The position numbers and the translations under genes were made by a program. This document shows, piece after piece, positions 34,661-47,480 of a DNA stretch of 64,000 bases (its first letter is position 1; each line of letters begins with the position of its first letter). Source of the DNA: Stromatinia cepivora (lineage: Eukaryota; Ascomycota; Leotiomycetes; Helotiales; Sclerotiniaceae); assembly GCA_014898415.1 (NCBI GenBank), contig RCTD01000009.1:1736001-1800000 (forward strand), written 5' to 3'. The notes beneath the pieces are model-generated. The model saw only the letters and a list, made by a program, of their open reading frames with translations. It was not told the DNA's origin and searched no databases.

Positions 34661-35106
34661 TGCAATATGGTCACCACCCCGAAATTCATCAATATTGGAG
34701 ATATTTTGGAATTTAAAAAATTAATTATTGAAAGAATTAGTTAAAGAATTCGAATATCAAATTAGAATTAAATTATTCTTATTATTTATACAACAGTACT
34801 CATTTTTTAAAAGGTATTATAATCAAAATTGAAAGAGGAGCTAGGATCATTTTCTATGTGGGGTAAATTTACAAGGGGGGTGATCATACAAAATCATATA
34901 ATATGATCACCATTCCGAAATCGATTAATATTGGAGATATTTTGAAATTTAAAAAATGAACTATTAATATAATTAATTGAAAAATTCGAATATCGAATTA
35001 GAATTATATTATCTTCATTATTTATACAACGGTATTCATTTTTTGAATGATATTATAATAATTGAAATATTATTTCTTATTTTATATTAATATTTCATAT
35101 TGATAT
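34635..35106 (-). repeat. Two tandem AT repeats, each headed by a GGTGGTGATC hairpin
   Basis: Two units of roughly 235 bp begin at 34635 and 34875. Each starts with an inverted repeat (GGGTGGTGATCACAC...GGTCACCACCCC in the first; RIP-degraded in the second). Each continues with the same AT sequence found in the opposite orientation at 31650-33130. Confidence 0.65.
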
Positions 35107-35110
35107 TTTA

Positions 35111-35392
35111 TGTGACGTACAAAAGCCGTAGTAGAGCTGAATAAACAGGGTCAATTATATTCTTTAGAATCTACAATTGAAGAATTATGGCTTGTAAGGA
35201 GTGATTAGATATATATATACAAATATCCATTTGTGGGCTGCAGGGTTGTGCGTAAGTGTTATTAGGGTTACCATTTTATTATATTAAATCATATAAATCA
35301 TAATGTATGCGTATAGATGATCAGTTTATAAATTGATATAGGAGATAAGAGGTATTATATGGTTAGCCTCCTGTGGTTTACGATTCGTGATA
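35111..35392 (-). repeat. 3' LTR of the decayed Ty3 element
   Basis: 282 bp, reverse complement of the intact LTR with many C-to-T/G-to-A changes. More degraded than its partner at 41860-42141. Confidence 0.9.
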
Positions 35393-38300
35393 TTACCCCC
35401 CCCTTTGGAAAAGCTCGCCCTCGAGCGTTTCACTCCTTTGTTCTATTGCTATTTCATCGGAAACCAGGTTTTGTGAAGATTTATGAGCTTTAAATCAATT
35501 AGATTGATCATTTTGGTTGATTTGGTCAATTTACTGGAAATTGACCAAATTGACCAAATTAATCGATCAAATTGACCAAAATGACGAATGAATTGATCAA
35601 ATCGATTAAATCGTTCATCAATTGGTTAAATTAATATTGATTCGTATTCTCCTTGATTTGGGGAATCTCTAAAAGGAAAAAGCTTCAATAGAAAAGGGAA
35701 GGAAGTTGAATTATAATATAGTGATGATGAATGATTAATATGGTCAATTCCGAAATCGACCAAGTTAATCGACCAAATTGACTAAATCAACCAAATTGAA
35801 CGAAATCGACAGGGGTAACGTTATATTTCGTTCTTACCATGTTCAAGCTTCCTTTTGCATGATTTTTTTTGAAATGATCATAGGTATATATTGCCTTTGT
35901 ATTGTCTTGGTGGTGGTAGCTCGTCTGTTATATAGAATTGGGGCCATATATGTATACAATCAAATTCCCTCGAATTTGTATAGGTTTTTGATCCTTTCAC
36001 GATCGTATGCATATGTACCATCATAAAATCATAACATCTAATCTACTGTATTGAAGAACACTTTTCTTTTCTTTGGTTTTATAAATGAATCATCATCTAT
36101 ATAATTATAATTATCCTTTTTGTTTTCATAAAGCTTTATCCAATCGATTAATCGATTAGGAGGATCAGGTAATGTTGAATTGGTTAGTGAAAATCGTACA
36201 AAAAATACAGTGATGTTTTAAAATCGAAAACAGGATACTAGGTAAGATCAATATCGCTATTAAACCACAAGACTCTGTATAATAAAGTTTTTCGTACTTT
36301 CTTTACTGCTAAAACCTTCTCCACTTTTTATTCCGAATCACCAATTATATTAATAGGCGGAAATAATTCGAGTATCTGACCAGAAAGAGGATCGTTATAT
36401 ACCTTGCATAATCGATCTGAAAGGAAAACAGGATGAATTTTCATTGTAATCGGGAGTTCGAGTTTAAAAGAATTCCTAGATCGACCAATAATCTTGAATC
36501 TTCCTTGAATTAGGAAGTCCAGCTTTTTGAATGGTCTCTGAATAAAATAACTCTTCATATTGAGCCATATATAATCTCCGATATCGAAATCGACCTCACG
36601 CCGGTGAGCATTTGTGGATTTCGATATTTTGGCTTGGGTATACAATAGGCCTTTTTTCGTTTGCGCGAGAACTAATCTATTGCGTTCTGCGTATATACGG
36701 GTATCACGTATATTCATATTGTCTGTTGACTTATTAGCGTCTTCCTTCCATTCCCATACACGTTTCGATACATGCCTGTATAGGGTTTCATAAGATATAA
36801 ACCCTCCTAAAGAATCATATAGAAAAGTAAATTACACGTAATCCATCATAAATAGGAATTCTGATCAATCGTTTTGATAATAGCTAACAAACGGTTTTAA
36901 TCGTTGTTGAAGATACTGATTATAGATCTTAATTTGATCATCGGTTTGGAGATAATACACAATGGATAATTTGAGATCGATTCCTAGGATTTGGCTGAAT
37001 TCCTTTTAAAACTGTAATATGAATTAAGGGCCGCAATCCGATATTATAATGTCAAAGGGACCATAATATCGATATATATAGTAGAAATATAGTTGTATTT
37101 GAGCTCGAATATCGATTGATTTGTAATAAGATATGGAGATAATTTGCTTCATCAATCGATCAATAATAATTAAAATGTTATCATATCCATATTTATCCTT
37201 ATTAAAACTGCAATAATCTATAATGATATATTGTCATACTCGATTAAGAATTGGAAATGGATACAATAAACCGGGGGTACGATTGTATAGAACGGAATTG
37301 CATTTGCAGATATAACAATTGTATATATATCTGATTACAATATCGTATATTCTAGGCTAGTAATATTATTGAGATAATAAAAAGTAGGTTTTGTTTATAC
37401 CAGAATGAGTAATGGAAACGGAATTATAGGCTTCACAAATCAGATAAGTTCGAAGGTTATCGATATTAGATACCATCAGATGGTCATTGTAAAATAAGAG
37501 ATCATTTTGGAATAATATATACTTATGATCTTGAGTAATTTGTATTCTGAATGCTAGTAAACTATCTATAGTTTTATTTGCTTCGATGATATAGTTAATT
37601 AGATCGAATCGAGGAGCGATTTCATTCAAATCGATACTAATAATCGCTATTTCATCTGGATAATGCTTTCGTAAAGCTTTTCTTATAATTTCGGTATCAA
37701 CTTGGTTATCTTTAATAAACTACTGAAGACGATTCTTCTTCTTAATATAATTCTAAAAATCCAATTCGTCGATTCGATAAATTAAAGTATCAACGAAAGA
37801 GTTATCTTTTCCAAAACGGTATATAATAATAAAGTTATAATCGGCTAGAACTTCTGCCCAGCGAGTTTGTTGAGTATTGAAAGTCTTAATAATCATAAAA
37901 TATTCGAAGGCCTTATAATCAGTATAAACCTTGATTTTATATGGTGAACCAGTAAATTCCGTTCTTCAATAATTGAAAGATCGAATGATTGATAGCATTT
38001 CTTTATCATGAATTTTATAGTTCAGTTCAGCGACAATTATAATCTTGAAGAAATAAATTACGAAAAATCAATCTTCGCTATACTATTATGATAATATATT
38101 AACAATTATTCTATCGGATATATCTATTTCGAGTATACAAAGGAATCAATGATTATAATATTATAGGAGCGGAGCGGAAATGAGCTTTTTCTTCAAGATA
38201 TTGAATATGTTTTGGTATACTTTGTTGAATACAAACTTAATATTTGCTTTAATGAATTTGTTGAAAGGTTTCATTATTATATTGTAATCCTTAATGAATT

Positions 38301-41300
38301 ATCGATAAAAATTGTAAAAACCAAAGAATGATTGGATTTTTTTCATTATTATCGGAAAAATCCAATTCTTAATTATTTCAATCTTTTCAGAATCCATTTT
38401 TATTCTTTTAGTAAAGATAATAAAGTCTAAGTATTTGGTATATATAATATTGAATTCGCATTTCTTGAGATCCATTTGTAGATCAGCAATTTCTAATCGT
38501 TCGAGAATTAATTTAATATAAATTTAATACTCTTCTTCGTTTTCGGAATAGATTAGAATATTGTTGAGGTATACTATACAAAAGATATCTAGATAATCGA
38601 ATAAAATATCATTTATATAATATTGGTAGGTTACAGGATTATTCGTTAATCTGAATAATACGACCTTGCATTTGTATGATCCGTATCAGATTCAGAAAAT
38701 AATATACTCTTTCGAAACAGGATCCATTCTTATGCGATGGAAAGCTTGACGAATATCGAATTTGATAAAGACCTTAGCACTGGAAAGCCAAGAAAGCGTT
38801 TCGTCGATCAAAGGGAGGGGATACCGATCCTTATGTATCAAGGAATTCAATAATCTGAAGTCTATACAAAACCTTAAACTACTATTGGGTTTCTTGATGA
38901 ATAGGATGGGTGCAGTATAAGGGGCTTGATTGAATTCAATGAAATCTTTGCTAAGGTTATCCATAATATATTTTTTAACAATTTTCAATTGTTTTAGAAA
39001 TATCTTATAAAGCAAATTATAATGCAAGACTTATTCTTCTTTGTCTTTTAATATAATTTTATAATTATAAAATCGGTTAGAAGACAAAATATTTGATTTA
39101 TACTTGGAAAAGGTTCAATGATATTATCAATATTCAAATGGTATTTCAGGTTTTAAATCGATTTCGGTCAATATTCAATCGAATTTCTCTTAAATTTTCG
39201 TATTCTTGAATTCGGTCAGGGTAATCAATACTCTCTCTTCCGTATATCATTTGTTCTATTAAAAGTCTATCATATCATCGAATTCTTTCAAAATAATGAT
39301 AAAGAGTTCAGTTTGTTTATCTCTTTTATATTCTAATTGGAATTTATCGGATTTGAGTGTATATAGATCGAGGACTTCGGGCGATATACGGGGGAGGCAT
39401 TCATAGATCTGTAGTAGTGGTATAATTAATTGGGAAGAAAATGGATTGAACTTGAAAGGAATCAGAATCTCTTCCTTTTCAACAAAAATCTATATTGTAT
39501 TCATATTTGAAGATTCTTATTATATATCATCAATTGCGATTGATCTGTTTAATTATGAATCTTTTCGATTCCAATATTCTTCGAGTTGATCATCTTGTCG
39601 ATCAATATTTTGTTGGGCTAATCGATCGATCTTTCGTTTGCGAAGGGATGATTGAGTAATGAGGAGATTATTCGAATAGGAAATGATACAGGGTTTTTTT
39701 TTAGATCATTCAAAATGTTTATTGAAGTAATCGAGTTTCGCTCAAATCTCTGATAACCAAAGTCTACCTAAAATAATATTATAACTCCCTAATTCAATAA
39801 TAAGGAAAGGGATAAAAGATTGTTCACAACCATCGACCATTAAATTAAGGAATATAAAATGGATAATGATATAGTTTTATATACCATTATATTCTTTAAC
39901 TTCAATTGAAGTTTTAAACAGTATAATTCTGGATTTAAATATAAGAAATAAACAAATAAGGAGTATAATATTAATAAAAGCAAATCCATTTGCTCTAGAG
40001 TCAATAAATGCTCTTAATCGATAAGTGTAACCATTTTTCGAAAGATTATAAGAAAGGGTAAATACTTCTCCTCCCATAAGTTTGGTTAAATCAAGAAATC
40101 TCATATCCCATATAATACTTAGAATGAAAACGGAATCTAAACGTTTAATTTTAAACACTTTTTTTCTTCTAAACAGGCATTCTATATGACTTCAGCTATA
40201 GTTTCTGAACTGAAGTCTTCTTTGACATCCCGATATTCTTTGAATTCTTTTGCTTCTTCTTGTACCGTCTCGATCTCATTAAGATTATCGATACAAGGCA
40301 TCGACGTACATACTGTTTCAGGAGAGGAAGAGGACAACGAATATTTAAAGTTCGAATAATTATTGGATACAGCGGGGCCGATATATCCGGAAGGGGTATT
40401 CCGGAGTGGAAATGGTTTCGGGAACATGAAGGTTCCAAAATTGAAGCTATTAAAACTCCGAGAAAGTTGTAAGGGATTCATAGTAACCATTGATTTACAA
40501 ATAACTATAAGGGCTTCTTGACCAACACAATATTAATTTCGTTTTTGTAATGAAACTTCGTTTTGATTTACTTTAGTGAATATATTCGCAAGTTCTTTCA
40601 TAATCTTGTAATTCTTAATGGATATTGCTACCGCTCACAAAAGAAAATCAAAAATCTTTCATTTGAGATCCCTAAATAGGACTTTATCATCGATAATTTC
40701 TACTTGGGTAACAAATAATCTGAACTTTTTATATTATTCTAGGAAATTACTATATCGAATCGTATTAAGCATAATCTATATCTTATATTGAAAACGAATA
40801 TCATCGATTTCGGCCGGGTTCCAATAGATCATTACAAATTGTTCGACCAATTCGAATACCATGAATCGGGGCATTCATACATAAAAAGTATAACAATATA
40901 CTTGTACTTCCAATTCGGTTTGATCGATTATATATACACAACATTGCATTTCACTCTTAAATAATGTAATATACAGCTCGAATCGTTCTATAACCAATAA
41001 TTGCTACAAATTAATTTTAGATTTAATACCATCGCTAAGTTTAATAATAAGATTTATGGGTTTTGGTATATATACATTTTATTGCGAATTATGATTAACG
41101 CGGAAATACAATCTTGACCAATTAGGTCAACTTCTTGAATAAAGGGACCCTTGATTATTAAATAGATCATCACTTTCTGAAAGGGAAGGAGAATCCTCAG
41201 AGAGCCCTGGATGATCAGGTCATCTGATTGAAGTTTTCTTCCTTTGACTTCGGGATCTTCGGGTTTGCTTAGATGAAGGTCCTTGAATTTCGATTGAGGG

Positions 41301-41859
41301 AATAAGGGGAATCCCAGGTATTATTGTTAACCTAGATACCTGTGTAAACATCATTTGGGGTTCAAAAGGAGATTGTATTGTTGTAGAGTTTGTTGTTATT
41401 ATAGCTTTCAATTATCGATTCTCCTTTTTCAAACTTATAACCATTGTATAGAAATCTTATAATTATAATAATGATTCGGAAGGAGTAATTGAATCATTAG
41501 AAGTATCGACTTTATACACTAGAATCTTTTCTTTATTAGTCTTCTTTTTTCTAATGGTAACATTATCCAATCCTATATTTATATTTTCTTCGAAGAATTG
41601 TTGAAATAATTGAGGAGAAAGAGAGGGTTCCTTAGAATATACTTTCGAAAATTCGGAGCGTATAGGAAAAGGAATTTGTTATATTGTGAAAATGATGGTA
41701 TATTTTTAAAGGGATTTATCTTCATTGATTAGGTTGGAATAAATCTTCTTCCTCTGAATGTAACATTTGTAAAAGTTTATCTAAGAAGGTATTATTAAAA
41801 TAAGGTATTATTTGGGAGGTCATTAAATGGCCAGACACTTGTAAATGAATTGTAGATAA

Positions 41860-42141
41860 TATGATGTATAAGAGTTGTAGTAGAGTTGAATAAACAGGGT
41901 CAATTATGTTCTTTAGAATCTACAATTGAAGAATTATGGCTCGTAAGGAGCGACTAGATATATATACATAAATACCCATTTGTGGGCTGCAGGGTTGTGC
42001 GTAAGCGTTATTAGGGTTACCATTTTACTATACTAAATCGTATGAATCGTAATGCATGCGCACAGATGATCAGCTCATAAATTGATATGGGAGATAAGAG
42101 GTATCACGTGGTTAGCCTCCTGTGGTTCACGATTCGTGACA
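41860..42141 (-). repeat. 5' LTR of the decayed Ty3 element
   Basis: 282 bp; ends CGATTCGTGACA, the complement of the TGTCACGAATCG terminus. Confidence 0.9.
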
Positions 42142-43350
42142 CTTGCTAAAAGAATATCCAGCACTGGAAGATAGTTTTTGATGTTTACCTAAAGGAAGAT
42201 ATTGTAGATGGAGGGGGAAGCAGATTAATATCTTTTCGATTACAAAATAACATCCTTTGTATAAATACTTGAATCATTGTAGATACTTACTATAGATACG
42301 AGATCTTAAACTCGATTACAATCTTATCTGGAAATCTTGTTTTTCTAACTCGAGTTTTATTTATAATAACAAAATGATTTACACACTATATTTTTGAAAT
42401 CATTCAACTTCAGTATCAATATCGCAGTACTAACAAAAGAAGATATATTCTTAGATTTTACGAATATAATACTATAAAGAATCGTAATTAAAGCTTTAAA
42501 TCTTTAATAGAAACATCTTGAATGTTAATAATGTATTTTGTTAGACTTTCAGATAATGCATTTCATACTATAACTCATTACAATTATAATCTAATACTTC
42601 GATTTCAAATCTATATCTTCCAAATGTTGATATATTCTTTTTTTTAATATTAGTATCAGATGCTTTTACTTTAAGTTTGGTATATCCTTTTTAGCTAATG
42701 TCTACAAAGTACATGTCCTCGATTGAATGTTGGTTGAGAACGATGGTCATAATAAACATACAAGAATCGGAGTTAAATCATATGTTTACTCATACCCGCC
42801 GTCTACTGCGTGTCTAGTATGTATTATCATAAATAATCTGACTTACTGCGGCTCAATCATTAATAATCTGAATTAAACCATGAATAGAAAAAATTATATA
42901 TAAACCATGATTAATTCATGAAATATCAAAAGCTGTCATATTTCGTAAGGCTAATGATGTGTCATGTTGTATGATCGAGGTATACGGTTTGGGTTGTATG
43001 GTTTTTGCTGTCTGGTTTTGAGAGTGTTTTTGAGGCATACCTCCATTTCCTCTTTACTCTTGTATCCCGTTCATAGCCAATACCAAGTGAGCTTCAGTGT
43101 TATATCCTCATTCAATTTTTTCTTGGCACTACAATATCAAGTTGGTTCTCTGTAATGATTATTGCAATTTTCATCCTGGTATTGACCCTTATAACTAAAG
43201 AAATATATAAATCTTTTTTTGTTCTGTTTATCGGAACCTTCAATATATAAACAAAGGTCTAATAGATGTTTTTTGAGAATATATTTTGAAATATAACTAA
43301 TGTTTTTGAGGAAGTTCTTATTCTTGTATAAACTATACAACAAGTATCTA
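42142..43350. other. AT-rich intergenic, nothing recognised
   Basis: No gene or clear repeat. A 63-codon frame at 42964-43155 is not supported. Confidence 0.4.
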
Positions 43351-43354
43351 CAAA

Positions 43355-43690
43355 GCGGATAATGATTCTGGCGGATTATTTATCGGGTATTTGTTTATAG
43401 ATTGAATTATTTATATATATTAATAAATCATTCGTAGATTATTTATAGATTATTTATTTATTTATAAAATAATAGATTATTTACAAATAGATAAATAATT
43501 TGTAGATTATTTATAAATTATTTATATTTTATATATATTTATTATATAAGATTAATATAAAGATTAATATAAAAATTAATTATTTATATAAATAATCTAT
43601 AAATAATTTATAAATAATTTATAGATAATTTGTAAATAATTTATAAATTATTTATTTATTAATTATTTATTTATCTATAAGTCTAGTATT
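43355..43690. repeat. AT-rich repeat resembling hAT subterminal DNA
   Basis: Dense copies of GTAGATTATTTATAGATTATTT in both orientations, a GGCGGATTATTTATCGGGTA start and one copy of the 22-bp hAT motif at 43551-43572. It looks like a short internally deleted (MITE-like) relative of the hAT at 2412-9864, but no TIR/TSD pair could be found. Confidence 0.4.
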
Positions 43691-43721
43691 CTACTTATGA
43701 ACTACTCTCTAATATGGACTA

Positions 43722-44398
43722 CCTTTTATATCAAAAATCGTGATTTTCAGCTATTAATAACTTTATAATCAATCGATAGAATTTAATAAAATTTGAATCA
43801 TAGATTTTTTATAAATAGTTGAAATTACGATTTTCTATTTGTATAGAATTTATATACAAATTTAAAAATCTTGAAAATCTTTAATAACTTTTAAATAAAA
43901 ATAGCTAAAAATAAACTATAAATTTTTTTAGAATTCTAATATTAGAATTGATCGAATAGATTATGTTATTTCAGAAAATAATTAATAGTTATTGTTTTAT
44001 TATCGATTAAAGATTTCTTTATATAAAATTTTATATAGAAAAATATTCAATTGATAATAAAACAATAACTACTAATTATTTTTTGATAAAATTGATACAA
44101 ATAATTAATTAAAATTCAAATACTTAAAAAAAATTTTATAGTTTATTTTTAATTAGTTTTGTTAAAAAGTTATTAAAGGTTTTCAAGATTTTCAAATCTG
44201 TATATAAATCCTATATAAATAGAAAATCGTAATTTCAACTATTCAAATTTCAACTAATAAAATCGCGAAAAATCTGAAATTTTCAGAATTGAATTATAAT
44301 TATATAATGAATTCACGATTCAAATTTCATCAAATTTTATCCATTAATTATTGAGGTATTAATAATTGAAAATGACGATTTTTGATATAAAAAGATAA
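43722..44398. repeat. Large imperfect palindrome (foldback)
   Basis: The left arm begins TTTTATATCAAAAATCGTGATTTTC and the right arm ends with the complement (GAAAATGACGATTTTTGATAT). Inner blocks also pair: TAGTTATTGTTTTATTATC near 43985 with GATAATAAAACAATAACTA near 44055. The arms are about 300 bp with a centre near 44030-44060. No ORF. Confidence 0.6.
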
Positions 44399-44430
44399 TC
44401 CGAAAAAGGAATGATCCGAAAATAAAATAC

Positions 44431-44552
44431 TAACTATTATTCCTAGGATTTTTTTGGTGGTCACCATTGGTGGTGACCCATTTCGATAGGGGGGTGGTGA
44501 CCCAGCCAAAAAAGTCACCATTTGGTCATCACTCCTCTACGTTTCAATTTTA
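44431..44552 (+). repeat. Solo copy of the GGTCACCACC hairpin module
   Basis: About 120 bp shared with 55134 and 57733: TAACTATTATTCCTAGG, a T-run, GGTGGTCACCATTGGTGGTGACC, CATTTCGATAGGGGGG, then GGTGGTGACCC...AAAAAAGTCACC...GGTCATCACTCC. It contains two nested inverted repeats. Similarity stops at TTCAATTTT near 44552. Confidence 0.75.
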
Positions 44553-44792
44553 AGATATGGTGGGCTAGAGAAGATAGAAGGAAAGGGATGGGGGCATCAT
44601 CATCGCGCAATGGCATCGCAGTTACAGTAACGAGACGGGTGATTTATGGAATATTTTGAGAGGCAACAACACCGACTAATCCTTTTTTTAAACGGCACAA
44701 TGAAGGACATTTGATTTGAAATGATTGATCTTAATCATCTAATTTCCTCGTCTACCTAAGAAAGGCTAAACCACTTCTTCTCTCCTACACAC

Positions 44793-45044
44793 TCACCAGA
44801 AAATCCTCCAGATTAACCCACTTCTCCGATATGCGTAAGGTTTTAGCATTAGGGTTCTAAGTTGTAAGATGTTGTCGGGGGTGAAATCATTCCAGTTCTC
44901 TAATTGTTGATAGATTGTATCGCCTGAAGACCGAGGCCGCTGTGAACTAGGTAAATACTTGAACTCCCATGGCATTTCTTGCTTAAGCCATTGTAGAATG
45001 GTGGTTGTAGAGGAGGTTGTGGAGGAGGTTGTAGAAGGGTCCAT
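44793..45044 (-). CDS. Small hypothetical protein, 83 residues
   Basis: ATG at 45044, in a divergent arrangement with the 510-residue gene. The sequence starts MDPSTTSSTTSSTTTILQWL and continues with WEFKYLPSSQ, NWNDFTPDNILQLRTLML and ends RSGLIWRIFW. It has no signal peptide and no recognised domain. The stop TGA overlaps a GGTGAGTG donor-like sequence, so a further downstream exon is possible. Base composition and codon use look genic, unlike the neighbouring repeats. Confidence 0.45.
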   Translation of the reverse strand: MDPSTTSSTTSSTTTILQWLKQEMPWEFKYLPSSQRPRSSGDTIYQQLENWNDFTPDNILQLRTLMLKPYAYRRSGLIWRIFW

Positions 45045-45266
45045 GTCGTTGGAAAGCTGAAGAGATGAGGGAATTGTCCTTTGTGTGAAGCTTCGGAAGA
45101 TGGAGGATGGGAAAAAAATTAATCTGGAAAGTGCGGGGAAGATGGAATTGCACGTGACTGGCTCCCAGGCAATGGTAAAAGTCCGAGCTCATACTCGTGG
45201 GGCTCCTCTCTAATTGTACAAAGACCACCAAATAAACATCAACCACAACGATCACAACAATCAGTC
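45045..45266. promoter_or_regulatory. Short divergent promoter region
   Basis: 222 bp between two divergently transcribed genes; contains one CACGTG E-box-like palindrome near 45150. A regulatory role is inferred only from position. Confidence 0.35.
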
Positions 45267-47002
45267 ATGGATCCAATGCCAACCAGGAATCATCGTCGCT
45301 TATTTGCTAGACGCAACGGCTTTAAGCTGGGACAATCCGAAGAGAGCCTCTTATCCCGCGCAACGGCCAGAAATGCCGGTACCGTCGCCTCCGGCAGTGA
45401 CCGTCGCGGCATTGCATCTGAGTCGAAGAACAAGAGGAACACGAACATCAAGAGGCACTCTAAGCTAGGAAGGCGGCCTGACTCTGGAAAGATTAGCAAA
45501 CGAAGAATTCCACCTTCGGGGTGGAAAGACTACGCCGACTCGTTGAAGGTATTTGAAAACTCCTTCGATTTTATCTCCCGCATGCCAATTACGTTTCACT
45601 ACCGCATTTTCCATCCATTCTAACTAACATTTCTTTGTTAGCCCTCTTTATCAAAGAATAATTTTTTTTTTCAGAAGCAGCTATCTATTTACCTATATGC
45701 CTATTCCCACATGAATACACAACTATGCACACCCCGTCCTCTTGAAGTACTCGAATCGCGTCGTCATATCGACCCTTCCCCTCATATTGATATACTTGAT
45801 TATATCCTCGATTTTCAGGAGATTCTGAACTTGATCAAGCCCCCCAACTATCACATTCATGATCCTGATGGTTATAAAATGAAACTCGATGTTATCAATA
45901 CGTTGGAGGAAGCTATCGTTTCTACTATCTCCTACCTCCATACCAAACATATATCCTATCCTATCGAGAATACTGATCAGCTTTTCTTCGTTTATACCCG
46001 TTCTTTTAGAAGCAGTACAGAAGAAGCAACCTTGAGAGTGCTTCTGGGATATAATAAACATGCCTCGTGGACGTCAGATAATCTATCTGCCACTTGGCGA
46101 TTTGACGAGATCGAACATGCACGCTCGTTATTCCATCTCCCAAAGGTATATATCCGGCATCTTTCACGTCTTGCTCTAATACAAATATACTGTGTCAAAA
46201 TGACTAACATTTTTACCCCCAGATCCTCATTAAACTCCGCGACTCACCTAACAAAATTTCCCTCGATGCCCGGGACCAGCATATCCTAATTGAATATCTC
46301 GAATCCAAACGACGGCATAGAAAACATTTCGATCTTTGCTGCGAAAGGATCGCACCTATGACGTTTGAGCTCATCCAGTGTATATCCTATTATTATGCTC
46401 TAAGGAATGAGGGTATCAAAGCTCGTGCTATTTTCGATACCTTCTTTCTCAAATGTGATGATAGCGCAGTATCTTTACCACCTCTTTCTTCTCGATGCTT
46501 ACCTCTAGAGATATGTGCATTTTATCGAAAAATTTTACGGCAAGGACGAAGTGCTGATGGCGATATTAGCGACAGTAATGTTCCTCAGTACAGCCCAATT
46601 CTTACCGAAGTCGATAATACGGATGGAGATAAATACAAGGCGAGGAATACTCCCAATCGAAGTACTACGCATGAAGAAAAAGAAGATAGGCTGGAGGATT
46701 TCAAGAAGATTCCCTTAAACAATGATTTCCTCAAGGCAGACTCTCAATGCTTGGAAGGAGAGCAAGATGAAGAAGACTCCATGACGACAATCTCCAATAA
46801 GAGTTTAGCACGCCTCATTTACATTCGTGCCGAAGCGGCCTTCTCCCGTAATTCCGATAGAGAGGAAGTTCGACAGTGGTGGTTTCTGGCTTTGACACTA
46901 TACGATGCATTTCTATCCGACACCCCGCCTAGAACTAGATCAGAGTATATTTGTGCTGGGGATGCACATGGGTATCGACGAATAATGATAGAAAATAAAT
47001 AA
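45267..47002 (+). CDS. Hypothetical protein, 510 residues, three exons
   Basis: Exons 45267-45548, 45675-46145 and 46223-47002. Both introns are phase 0, with GTATTT...CTAAC...TTTTTTTCAG and GTATAT...CTAAC...CCCAG. The N terminus is very basic (MDPMPTRNHRRLFARRNGFK, later KRHSKLGRRPDSGKISKRRI), like a nuclear or DNA/RNA-binding tail. The middle is mostly helical (DILDYILDFQEILNLIKPP, INTLEEAIVSTISYL). An acidic low-complexity part near residues 400-440 precedes a helical C terminus (YIRAEAAFSRNSDREEVRQWW). No domain recognised. The stop codon is only 19 bp upstream of the 5' LTR of an intact retrotransposon, so its native 3' UTR and terminator are displaced and its transcript may end in the LTR. 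Confidence 0.75.
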
Positions 47003-47021
47003 TATAGATTTGGACTTATAT

Positions 47022-47303
47022 TGTCACGAATCGTGAACCACAGGAGGCTAACCACGTGATACCTCTTATCTCCCACGTCCATTGATGAGCTGATCGTCCG
47101 TGCACATGCGTTACGATTCATGCGATTTAGTATGGTAAAATGGTGACCCTAATAACACATGCGCACAACCCCGCAGCTTACGAATGGGTATTTGTGTATA
47201 TATATCTAGTCGCTCCTTACGAGCCATAGTTCTTCAGTTGTAGATTCTAAAGAACATAATTGACCCTGTTTATTCAGCTCTACTACGGCTCTTGTGCGTC
47301 ACA
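47022..47303 (+). repeat. 5' LTR of the near-intact Ty3 element
   Basis: 282 bp, TGTCACG...GCGTCACA. The first 15 bases form a near-palindrome (TCACGA-A-TCGTGA). Preceded by TATAT. Confidence 0.95.
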
Positions 47304-47480
47304 TTATCTACAACTCATTTACAAGCGTCCGGCCATCTGGTGGCCTCCCAAATAATACCTCACTTTAATAATACCTTCTTAGGTGAACTTTTACAAACGT
47401 TACACCCAGAGGAAGAAGATCTATTCCGACCTAGTCGACGAAGATATAAACACCTTTAGAAGTGTACCATCACTTTCACA

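Larger units (their letters stand above)
35111..42141 (-). mobile_element. RIP-destroyed Ty3/Gypsy retrotransposon, same family as 47022-54065
   Basis: Minus-strand element of 7031 bp with 282-bp LTRs at 41860-42141 (5') and 35111-35392 (3'). It aligns end to end with the intact copy by reading, the differences being mainly transitions. Remaining fragments (minus): gag 41220-41411 and 40182-40490; protease region 39877-40158 (RLDSVFILSIIWDMRFLDL, IDSRANGFAFIN); reverse transcriptase 38692-39027 (LRFCIDFRLLNSLI, FDIRQAFHRIRMD); integrase zinc region 37366-37629; integrase C-terminal part 36328-36717. Flanking 5-mers (TTTTA and CTTGC) do not match, unlike in the intact copy. Confidence 0.9.

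Noticed and set aside
35778..36026. 82-codon plus-strand frame
   Set aside because: Antisense to the noncoding tail and integrase end of the decayed Ty3 element.
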